A DNA stretch of 13,026 bases, from contig JALRGZ010000154.1 of assembly GCA_023253295.1 (NCBI GenBank), forward strand, positions 1 through 13,026, given 5' to 3'. The notes under the pieces were generated by a model that was given only the letters and a program-made list of their open reading frames with translations, ran no database searches and was not told the origin of the DNA. The translations under genes were made by a program, and so were the position numbers. The DNA is from Flavobacterium sp. (GTDB taxonomy: Bacteria > Bacteroidota > Bacteroidia > Flavobacteriales > Flavobacteriaceae). This document shows positions 7,457-13,026 of this stretch, piece by piece. How positions within the stretch are numbered: the stretch's first letter is position 1; each line of letters starts with the position of its first letter.

Positions 7457-7765
7457 ATGACTGCTACCAATACATCTAACGAAAGCAATTGCCCGGCAGA
7501 AGGTCTTTTAAAAATGCTATCCGGAAAATGGAAACCACAAATATTCCGATTGGCACTTAATGGTTCTCTTCGGTTTAATACTTTGTTACGTCAGATGGAA
7601 GGGGCTAACAAACAGTCTGTTGCGACAGCCTTAAGAGAGTTGGAAGAGCAAGGGATTTTGGATAGAGTAGTGGTAAAAGAAAAACCTTTGCATGTTGAAT
7701 ATTATCTTTCAAAAAAAGGAAAATCGTTGATTCCTGTTTTTAGACAATTGGAAGCATTGTTGTAG
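7457..7765 (+). CDS. HxlR-family winged-helix transcriptional regulator with single N-terminal cysteine
   Basis: This 102-aa DNA-binding protein of the HxlR (MarR-like, dimeric) family is of normal length. The conserved pattern is complete: CP(A)EGLLKMLSGKWKPQIF (12-30), the recognition part LRFNTLLRQMEGANKQSVATALRELEEQGIL (33-63), and the wing HVEYYLSKKGKSLIPV (77-92). It has one cysteine, C12, at the spot where redox-sensing relatives YodB, HypR and QorR carry their regulatory thiol. One-cysteine sensing by disulfide or thiol alkylation is thus possible but not shown. It is divergent from a DsbA-family oxidoreductase across a 74-bp spacer with a palindromic candidate operator, which fits a local redox-responsive switch. 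It is followed by a strong terminator, so it is monocistronic. Confidence 0.93.
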   Translation: MTATNTSNESNCPAEGLLKMLSGKWKPQIFRLALNGSLRFNTLLRQMEGANKQSVATALRELEEQGILDRVVVKEKPLHVEYYLSKKGKSLIPVFRQLEALL

Positions 7766-7797
7766 TTTTTCTTTAGAATATAAGAATAATTTAAACG

Positions 7798-7839
7798 AAA
7801 AATACCGCAGCTTACTATTTAAACAGCGGTATTTTTTTT
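7798..7839 (+). terminator. Intrinsic terminator after the HxlR gene, possibly shared with the globin gene
   Basis: A perfect 11-bp stem, AAAAATACCGC with GCGGTATTTTT, has a 17-base loop and is followed by a run of T up to 7839. It starts 33 bases after the HxlR stop. The complementary strand also ends in T residues, and the converging globin gene stops at 7901, so it may terminate both. Confidence 0.85.
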
Positions 7840-7900
7840 ATTTGAAGGTTGCTAAGAAATATAGATTTAAAGTCAAACTCAAGACTTTTTAATTGTTGAT

Positions 7901-8281
7901 TTAAACATGAACCATCATTCCTTTGAGCGAATAGGCGATGAATAACACATCTTTTTTAGTTTGTTCATCTATATTGTTTTTGTCAAGAGCTTTCATAATG
8001 TCATCAATAACACTCAAATATTCTCCGTTATTGATGTTCATTCCTTTGTGTGCAGTAGTCATGTCTTTTCCGGTATAAGCTTCAGAACCACCGCTACCTG
8101 CTGCTAAAAACTCGATGACATGTTTACGAACTTCAGCTAAATGTTCGGGATTGTCTTTTAAAGGTAAAAATCGTGCTTTTACATCGGGGTTATTCATATG
8201 CCCTTCTACAATGTCATCTGCAATGGCTTCTATGCCTTTGATACCGCCTAATCTTTCATAAATACTTGTATTGTTTTCCAT
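7901..8281 (-). CDS. Group I truncated haemoglobin
   Basis: A 126-aa 2-on-2 globin, normal length for the TrHbN group. Motifs run YERLGG (8-13), AIADDIVEGHMNNPDVKARF (helix B to CD), the E-helix region VRKHVIEFLAAGSGG, YTGKDM, then A-H78-KGMNI, where H78 is the expected proximal haem ligand. Such globins bind O2 and NO, and known members detoxify NO or sense oxygen. The B9-B10 positions, usually Phe-Tyr, appear here as Ile-Val (24-25), so the distal tyrosine hydrogen bond would be absent; I believe this is typical of this Bacteroidota subgroup rather than a defect. It lies 31 bp after the small barrel gene at 8313-8606 and is probably co-transcribed with it. Confidence 0.9.
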   Translation of the reverse strand: MENNTSIYERLGGIKGIEAIADDIVEGHMNNPDVKARFLPLKDNPEHLAEVRKHVIEFLAAGSGGSEAYTGKDMTTAHKGMNINNGEYLSVIDDIMKALDKNNIDEQTKKDVLFIAYSLKGMMVHV

Positions 8282-8312
8282 AATGTTTTTCTTTAATAGT
8301 TATTTTCTTTTT

Positions 8313-8606
8313 TCACCAAACTTGATAAATTTCCCGACTTCCACTATAATACATGTCATGGTAGCCTTTCATTTTTTCTTTCATTCTCTTTACCTCATCA
8401 CTATTTTGCATATAATCTTTATAAGATTGTTCATAAGCTGATATGCTTTCGTATTTGCTAAGCATAATTACTTTGTTGAATTCGCCGGTAAGGTCAGTTA
8501 AAATATGGATGAGTTCGGTTCGGTCAATCATTACTTCTTTAAAGAGATTGGCTAATTTTGATGCGTTTCCGGGCTTGCAAATGAATGTTTCTTGAACGAT
8601 AATCAT
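8313..8606 (-). CDS. Small dimeric alpha/beta-barrel (ABM/NIPSNAP-like) protein, function unknown
   Basis: A 97-aa cytosolic protein with the ferredoxin-like beta-alpha-beta-beta layout of the dimeric alpha/beta-barrel superfamily. Strand IIVQETFICKPG is followed by helix NASKLANLFKEVM, strand IHILTDLTGEFNKVIMLSKYES, helix SAYEQSYKDYM and terminal strand YYSGSREIYQVW. The superfamily includes quinol monooxygenases, haem-degrading IsdG, stress proteins and NIPSNAP. I cannot see the Asn/Trp/His set of IsdG, so haem degradation is not supported. The gene precedes the globin gene on the same strand by 31 bp. Upstream lies a 130-bp spacer with a perfect inverted repeat. No catalytic role can be assigned. 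Confidence 0.75.
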   Translation of the reverse strand: MIIVQETFICKPGNASKLANLFKEVMIDRTELIHILTDLTGEFNKVIMLSKYESISAYEQSYKDYMQNSDEVKRMKEKMKGYHDMYYSGSREIYQVW

Positions 8607-8663
8607 AGTTTGTTTCTTTAGGGTTAATAATTAAAAACTTGTGATTGTTTTATTTTAGAACTG

Positions 8664-8704
8664 AATTAGTATTACAGATGTTCTTTTTATTACGAATACT
8701 AATT
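8664..8704. repeat. Perfect 10-bp inverted repeat upstream of the barrel-globin pair
   Basis: AATTAGTATT (8664-8673) and AATACTAATT (8695-8704) are exact inverted copies with a 21-base spacer. They lie 58-98 bases upstream of the ATG at 8606. The centres are 31 bases apart, about three DNA turns, so the arms could be two half-sites on one face of the helix. Function as an operator is inference. No TAnnTTTG promoter was found in this spacer. Confidence 0.5.
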
Positions 8705-8736
8705 GATTTTGATGTTAAGGCTCTTTTAAAATGGTT

Positions 8737-9012
8737 TTAGCCTATGATCACACCAAATATTTCCTGAATATCAGGTTTTCCAAGTTGGATATTCATAGCG
8801 GTTAATATTGGAATTAACGTTTCGCCGAAAGCTTCAAAATCTTCCATATTATTCCAAACATCTAAAATATCTACTTCGTTGTCACTCCCATAGCATACAT
8901 GATAGAATCTACCTTTAGGATTACCTTGTCCGGCAATTTCAAGTTGTTTAATGACTTCAAGGTATTTGTCTTTGGAAAAACCCAAATGTTTGAATTTGAT
9001 AACAATAGCCAT
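8737..9012 (-). CDS. Second small ABM-type alpha/beta-barrel protein, function unknown
   Basis: A 91-aa protein with strand AIVIKFKHLGFS, helix KDKYLEVIKQLEIAG, GRFYHVCYGSDNEVDILDVWNNMEDFEAFGETLIPIL, and terminal IQEIFGVII. This is a recognisable small family in which a G..E/KGR.YHVCYG strand is followed by D.W.S.E.F..FG. It belongs to the dimeric alpha/beta-barrel group (antibiotic-biosynthesis-monooxygenase or stress-responsive barrel type). It has little direct similarity to its neighbour at 8313-8606, so the pair is not an obvious recent duplication. It is separated from that gene by 130 bp and from the permease by 252 bp, so it may be transcribed alone or with the downstream barrel and globin genes. 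The substrate is unknown. Confidence 0.78.
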   Translation of the reverse strand: MAIVIKFKHLGFSKDKYLEVIKQLEIAGQGNPKGRFYHVCYGSDNEVDILDVWNNMEDFEAFGETLIPILTAMNIQLGKPDIQEIFGVIIG

Positions 9013-9072
9013 GATTTTTTGTTTTTTGAGTAGTGTTTACTTTTTTAGAAAAAGAGTCAAATCAACAAATCA

Positions 9073-9101
9073 AAATTCAGTTGCAAATTCCAACTGGATT
9101 T
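9073..9101. repeat. Imperfect 11-bp inverted repeat upstream of the second barrel gene
   Basis: AAATTCAGTTG (9073-9083) and CAACTGGATTT (9091-9101) pair with one G/T mismatch around a 7-base spacer. It lies 61-89 bases upstream of the ATG at 9012, within the promoter region of that gene. No T-run follows on the minus strand, so it looks more like a protein-binding site than a terminator. Confidence 0.4.
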
Positions 9102-9218
9102 GATGTACAATCGTGGGGCTATAATAGAAATCTGTATTTATCTGAAAAGAAGTAGATAAAATAATGACAGATTGAAATAATTGTTTTAGGAACTACATAA
9201 ATTTATGAAAAATTATGA

Positions 9219-9230
9219 TACAAATTTGTA
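9219..9230. repeat. Perfect 12-bp palindrome TACAAATTTGTA
   Basis: The palindrome lies about 210 bases upstream of the second barrel gene and 35 bases past the permease stop. It is built from the same hexamers (TACAAA and TTTGTA) as the TTTGTACAAA palindrome beside the HxlR gene, in the opposite order. AT-only content makes a chance match fairly likely. The remaining 9013-9264 spacer shows no gene and no GC-rich terminator for the permease. Confidence 0.35.
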
Positions 9231-9264
9231 AATGAGTGAGTTAATTATGGTTGTGTTGCTTTTC

Positions 9265-10572
9265 TTATTGTGCAATATTTTTATTTTTTTTCGAATACAA
9301 AGTAGCCCCAATTCCTAAAAGGATATAAATAATTAGAATGTACATAAATTGTTCTTTGTTTTCGGTAAATTCGAAATATACAATCAAAAGTGCTGCTACT
9401 AATAAACCTACAACAGCTGAAATAGTGAAAAGAGCTGAAGAATTAGTTTCTTTTCTTTTTTTGTAATTTGAAAAAGCCATTAAAAGGGAAACAATAATAA
9501 AAGTGATGCTTCCAAATTCTAAAATCACTTCTAAACCTCCAGTGGCTAGTAATATAAAAGCCAATAGACTCATTGTTATAATAGCTTTATGAGGAATATA
9601 AGTTTTGATTTTGCTACCCAATGTTTTTGGGAAGTAGCCATCATTAGCAATGACAGCCATAAGTCTCGAAGCGCCAAAAAGGGTTCCACTGATAGCACTG
9701 GATGTGGCTAGCAATGCTCCGAAAATTACAATAAACTGTCCAAATCCGCCAAGGTATTTTTTGGCTCCGGCGGCTAAGGCATATTCTTTATCTGCAATGA
9801 TAGCTTCTTTAGGAATTACGCTAAGTGCTGAAATAGCAAGGGTTACATAGAGTAAAGTAGCAATCCCAATAGAAATATAAATGGCTTTTGGGATATTTTT
9901 ATGAGGTTCGTCCATTTCATTATAAGCATGAATCACTAATTGGAAACCTTCATAAGAAACAAATGTAATAGCAGATACAATGAGTATATTCATCAGGGTA
10001 CTCTGGCTTTCAAATACAGGACAAAGATTCTGGATATCGCCTTTACCGGCTAGTAAACCAGAGATAAATAGTAGAATGATAATTTTAGAATAAACTAAAA
10101 CATCTTCTATTTGTCCCATTCCTTTTACACTCACTAAGTTGATTATGGAAAAAATAGAGATGATAACTCCCGCCATAATTTTTTGCCATAAAGGATGGTT
10201 TATTATCGCAAACTGACTACAAAAATAAGAGGAGAAAGTAAAGGAGTAGAGTGCTAAGGTACTGATATAGCCAAACACAATTAACCAACCGATGATAGAA
10301 GCAAATAGTTTACTATTGGGGAAAGTTTTTTTGAAAAAGGAATAAGTAGCACCTTCATCTTTGTAAAGTAAAGCCAATTTCACATAAGAATAGGCTGCAA
10401 AGAAAGCTAGGATTCCTCCAATAATAATAGCAATTGGAGTGGCGTTTCCAATAATTTCAGTTGATATCCCTAAAATAGAAAAAATTCCACCTCCAACCAT
10501 TCCTCCCAGAGCAATGGCTATTAATTCGCCTAATTGAAGGTCTTTTTTTCTCTTTCGGGTTAAATTATCCAT
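9265..10572 (-). CDS. APC-superfamily amino acid permease
   Basis: A 435-aa polytopic inner-membrane transporter with about 12 hydrophobic segments, so full length. TM1 has the unwound substrate-binding motif GGMVGGGIF (23-31). The TM2-3 region is LAFFAAYSYVKLALLY, with the conserved acidic/Gly segment DEGATYSFF (72-80). TM6 carries SYEGFQL (206-212), and the TM8 loop has GASRLMAVIANDGYFP (300-315), all typical of the APC family. Substrates are usually amino acids or polyamines taken up or exchanged with H+ or Na+; the specific one cannot be read here. It has no biosynthetic or catabolic partner nearby, and 252 bp separate it from the next gene, so it appears to be an independent unit. The ATG at 10570-10572 fits, giving a short basic cytoplasmic N terminus (TRKRKK). 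Confidence 0.9.
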   Translation of the reverse strand: MDNLTRKRKKDLQLGELIAIALGGMVGGGIFSILGISTEIIGNATPIAIIIGGILAFFAAYSYVKLALLYKDEGATYSFFKKTFPNSKLFASIIGWLIVFGYISTLALYSFTFSSYFCSQFAIINHPLWQKIMAGVIISIFSIINLVSVKGMGQIEDVLVYSKIIILLFISGLLAGKGDIQNLCPVFESQSTLMNILIVSAITFVSYEGFQLVIHAYNEMDEPHKNIPKAIYISIGIATLLYVTLAISALSVIPKEAIIADKEYALAAGAKKYLGGFGQFIVIFGALLATSSAISGTLFGASRLMAVIANDGYFPKTLGSKIKTYIPHKAIITMSLLAFILLATGGLEVILEFGSITFIIVSLLMAFSNYKKRKETNSSALFTISAVVGLLVAALLIVYFEFTENKEQFMYILIIYILLGIGATLYSKKNKNIAQ

Positions 10573-10928
10573 ACTTTGTTTTTAAATATTTAATATTTGT
10601 TGAGGACTTTTTAGTAAGGATTAATTGCTTTAAATATATTTTAAAAATAATACTTTAATGAATAAAAAATGAGTGATTCTTGATTTAATCGCAATAAATT
10701 GAATTAATTGTATGTGTTATTCTGTAATGTATAATATTGAAATTTAGTAGGTTCTTACTATGATATGCAATTTTATTATTTTATCCTGAGCTTATGATAC
10801 AGCTTCATAACTTAGGCGCTGATAGTTAAATTTAGTTGATACATTTAGATTTTTATCATTAGTAGTTTCTAATTAGCGGTCTATATTTATTTTAATGGTC
10901 CTAACTTATGAAAGATATTGTTTTGTAA
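10573..10928. other. Gene-free AT-rich spacer between permease and plug-domain gene
   Basis: These 356 bases hold no ORF with recognisable protein features on either strand. The left part should contain the permease promoter, but I find no TAnnTTTG match. The right part is downstream of the MG2/plug gene. It contains one good hairpin (10785-10816) and a short TAGTA/TACTA inverted repeat (10745-10760). No degraded gene was recognised. Confidence 0.6.
10785..10816. repeat. 12-bp stem-loop with one bulge, downstream of the plug-domain gene
   Basis: CCTGAGcTTATGA (10785-10797) pairs with TCATAACTTAGG (10805-10816): twelve pairs including one G-T, one bulged C at 10791, and a 7-base loop. It is 113 bases past the stop of the plug-domain gene. 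Neither side is followed by a T-run, so it is not a standard terminator. It might be a 3'-UTR processing or stability hairpin, or part of a small RNA. Confidence 0.45.
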
Positions 10929-13026
10929 TCAATCATTAATTTCATAATTAAGTTCTTCATAACCAATTTCACCATTTTCAGAAATGGCTTCGATAATTAC
11001 TGTATTTTCTCCTTTACTATCGGTGTTGTAAAAAGAGGCAGTTGCTTTCCCTGAATCATCGGTTTTTAGGATGGGTTGCCAATGTACTAATGTTCTTAAA
11101 TCAGGGGTTTTCCAATCATCCGGTTGAATATTTTCGTATTTAGGAGCATAAAATTCTTTAGCTGCAGCAAAAACGGGAATAGTAGTTTTAGTTAGTCCTG
11201 TTGGTTTATAGGCACCATTAAGTCCTATTCCTGCGTGGGTATAGATAGCAATTACATTTCCCCAAATAAGACCAGGAGGTGGACACGTAATCATTTCGGG
11301 ATGAACCTCACAAAATAATTGTGCAAAACCATTTGCATATTCAATAATTTCAAAACTTTTTACTTCGCTTGGTGAGATAGCAGGGATGAATTCATAATCA
11401 TAATAGGTAACTGGGATACCATCTATGATGATAACTGTAGGCATATTGTTGACAATGGCTTCTAAAAATTGTTCTGAATTTCTTTGTATGGTCACTTTGT
11501 CGGGATAGTTAAATAGAAGTATGCTGTACAATCCATACGACCATTTTTGTTCTTTTGATTGTATTTCTTTACCACTAATGATGGTTTCGGGTTTGCCATA
11601 TCTTTCGGTGACTTTTTTTCGGTTGGGATTACTTTCATTAATAATGTTTACCTGATTTAAAAGAATACTACCAAACTGCTTGTCTAACTTTTCATTCCAT
11701 TCCTTTTGCATTCTATTTCTTTGGATGAATGGAGCCACAATACTATCTACTTGTTCAATTGAAAGTTTATTTTCAAAAGAAATCACAGGTGTCTTTTTAT
11801 AATCAATAATAACCGGGTTATTGACTTTTTTGTCTGATTTTTTTGAAGTTTGAATGAGGATCTCAATTTCACTTCCATATTCATCATATAAATTGAAATT
11901 AAATTTACCTAAACTATCTGTTACTTGTTTGTAGAAAGCTTTGTTTTTTCCAGAGGTTATCATGGTTAAGTCAAGACCTTGTTTGGGTTTTTTGTTTGAA
12001 AAAAGACTATTTACTTTTCCTGAAACAGTTAGTGATTTTTCGGGAGCAATAGCAATGTTTTGGTGATTTTTTGAATAGTTGTATCTGCTCCATCCCTGAG
12101 TGAGCATAAGTGCCTCCAAGTCAAAATGCCTATTGCTTTTATTTTCAAAATAATAACCTGGATTTTCTATATTTCCTTTTAATTCGGAATCAATTAAAAA
12201 ATAGGATAATATATTTTGCCTTAAACTTTGCATCTTTCCTAATTCGTCTTTTCGAATCACAAGCACCGATGTGTTGGCCTTAATTAGTTCGTTGTTTTCA
12301 TTTTTGGTTTGAATGTTAAGCGTAGTCAGATCTCGTTTTGCGTATTTTTCTTTGTCCGTGCTGATGTCAATTTTTAATCGACTTTGCGGTTTTTCATTAA
12401 AATAGAGTCTTTCTGCTATAGGTTTTTTGCTAGAATCTAATAGGGTAAAAGCAACTATTCCTTCCGGAATAAAGCCGGTTGCTATTAAGGAGCTATAATT
12501 TCCTTCTTTTAAAGCTATTCCTTTTTGATGTAATTCAATTCCTCTGAAAGAAATTTTTAAAAACACGCTATCGTTGATGATATGGTTAGACCCAATATTT
12601 AGGAGTATTTTGTTTCCTTGTTTGTTAAGAGATAAAATAGTTCCTGTAGTAGCTACTTTAGGCAATGGGTATTTTATCGAATTTGATTTGATTTTAGCAA
12701 AATACTTTTTGTTAGGATCAACTTTTGCCAAATAAAATATTCCCATTCCAAGAGGGTTGCTTTTGAATGAAGTAATAAGATTGTCTTTTTCATCAATGAT
12801 TTCTCCTTCAATTACTTTGCCTTTACCATTTGCTTCCAGTGCTTTAAAGCCAATTTTTGAAGAGAGCCCTTCTACGAGTTCACCACTTTCAGGAAAAAAC
12901 TGTAAATCCAGGTAATCTTTGTTTAATACAATATTTTTGCTGTAGGATTTTTGGTTTTCGGTTTGAATTTTTATGTTAGCAAATTGACTTCCTTTGCTAA
13001 TTTCGTAATCTAGAATGTATTTGTCT
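10929..13026 (-). CDS. MG2/TonB-plug-domain cell-envelope protein, N terminus outside window
   Basis: The frame is open from the right window edge (first full codon at 13025) to the TAA at 10929, about 698 codons, so the N terminus is cut off. The ATG at 12746 is internal: upstream codons encode the conserved LQFFPESGELVEGLSSKIGF motif and LGMG. From M12746, residues 122-150 form another macroglobulin-like strand set (STDKEKYAKRD). Residues 238-300 are a carboxypeptidase-regulatory-like beta-sandwich, and 386-505 resemble a TonB-receptor plug domain (VIIIDGIPV, EVKSFEIIEYANG, GNVIAIYTH). The C-terminal segment LVHWQPILKTDDSGKATASFYN (554-573) is like alpha-2-macroglobulin family anchors. There is no beta-barrel after the plug. 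The type is widespread in Bacteroidota, with a presumed periplasmic or outer-membrane location and unknown function. Confidence 0.85.
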   Translation of the reverse strand, partial: DKYILDYEISKGSQFANIKIQTENQKSYSKNIVLNKDYLDLQFFPESGELVEGLSSKIGFKALEANGKGKVIEGEIIDEKDNLITSFKSNPLGMGIFYLAKVDPNKKYFAKIKSNSIKYPLPKVATTGTILSLNKQGNKILLNIGSNHIINDSVFLKISFRGIELHQKGIALKEGNYSSLIATGFIPEGIVAFTLLDSSKKPIAERLYFNEKPQSRLKIDISTDKEKYAKRDLTTLNIQTKNENNELIKANTSVLVIRKDELGKMQSLRQNILSYFLIDSELKGNIENPGYYFENKSNRHFDLEALMLTQGWSRYNYSKNHQNIAIAPEKSLTVSGKVNSLFSNKKPKQGLDLTMITSGKNKAFYKQVTDSLGKFNFNLYDEYGSEIEILIQTSKKSDKKVNNPVIIDYKKTPVISFENKLSIEQVDSIVAPFIQRNRMQKEWNEKLDKQFGSILLNQVNIINESNPNRKKVTERYGKPETIISGKEIQSKEQKWSYGLYSILLFNYPDKVTIQRNSEQFLEAIVNNMPTVIIIDGIPVTYYDYEFIPAISPSEVKSFEIIEYANGFAQLFCEVHPEMITCPPPGLIWGNVIAIYTHAGIGLNGAYKPTGLTKTTIPVFAAAKEFYAPKYENIQPDDWKTPDLRTLVHWQPILKTDDSGKATASFYNTDSKGENTVIIEAISENGEIGYEELNYEIND

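Noticed and set aside
8313..9012. The two small barrel proteins as IsdG-type haem-degrading monooxygenases
   Set aside because: The Asn/Trp/His catalytic set is not evident; only the fold class is supported.
10745..10760. TAGTA...TACTA inverted repeat as an operator
   Set aside because: Only five bases per arm in AT-rich DNA, far from either gene start.
10929..12746. ATG at 12746 as the start of the plug-domain protein
   Set aside because: The frame stays open to the window edge, and the upstream codons encode conserved MG2 sequence (FFPESGELVEGL), so the ATG is internal.
1..13026. CRISPR array, tRNA/rRNA genes, insertion sequence, phage or toxin-antitoxin module
   Set aside because: No regularly spaced repeats, cloverleaf, transposase or paired small toxin/antitoxin genes were seen on either strand.

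Overview
The window looks like chromosomal DNA from a Bacteroidota member, most likely a Flavobacteriaceae (Flavobacterium-like) bacterium. The DNA is AT-rich. Several proteins are of types typical of that group: a FPGG-type TonB, a TPR-containing hybrid histidine kinase, an MG2/TonB-plug protein and group I truncated haemoglobin. The two promoter elements I can recognise are the Bacteroidota TAnnTTTG type. Shine-Dalgarno sequences are weak or absent, also usual there. I see no rRNA, tRNA, CRISPR, IS element or phage gene.

Layout. Positions 1-179 hold a broken piece of an extended-SDR (sugar-nucleotide epimerase/dehydratase) gene. It runs out of frame into a purine-nucleoside phosphorylase gene (151-963, +) whose ATG is missing at the junction. 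From 965 to 5074 a minus-strand block reads lipA > gap > hybrid histidine kinase; gap and the kinase share an ATGA overlap, and a TATATTTG promoter lies before lipA. A single-gene TonB unit (5266-6120, -) follows with its own hairpin terminator. At 6369-7765 a DsbA-family thiol oxidoreductase (-) and an HxlR-type regulator (+) diverge. They share a 74-bp region with a perfect palindrome overlapping the regulator's -7 box. The regulator has a single N-terminal cysteine. At 7901-9012 there are a truncated haemoglobin and two small dimeric alpha/beta-barrel (ABM/NIPSNAP-like) proteins, all minus, with inverted repeats upstream of each barrel gene. An APC-family permease (9265-10572, -) comes next, then a 356-bp gene-free stretch with one good hairpin. 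Last is the C-terminal ~700 codons of a large MG2/plug-domain surface protein (10929 to the right edge, -).

How they may work together. Most of the window is housekeeping: purine salvage, lipoate synthesis, glycolysis and TonB energy transduction. The least explained part is 6369-9264. Its mix of a one-cysteine HxlR regulator, a thiol oxidoreductase, a globin and two small barrel proteins with inverted repeats in the spacers suggests a redox, electrophile or nitric-oxide response neighbourhood. That is inference from gene content, not a demonstrated system. The sharpest anomaly is the SDR/PNP junction at about 150, which is either a real rearrangement or a contig join error.
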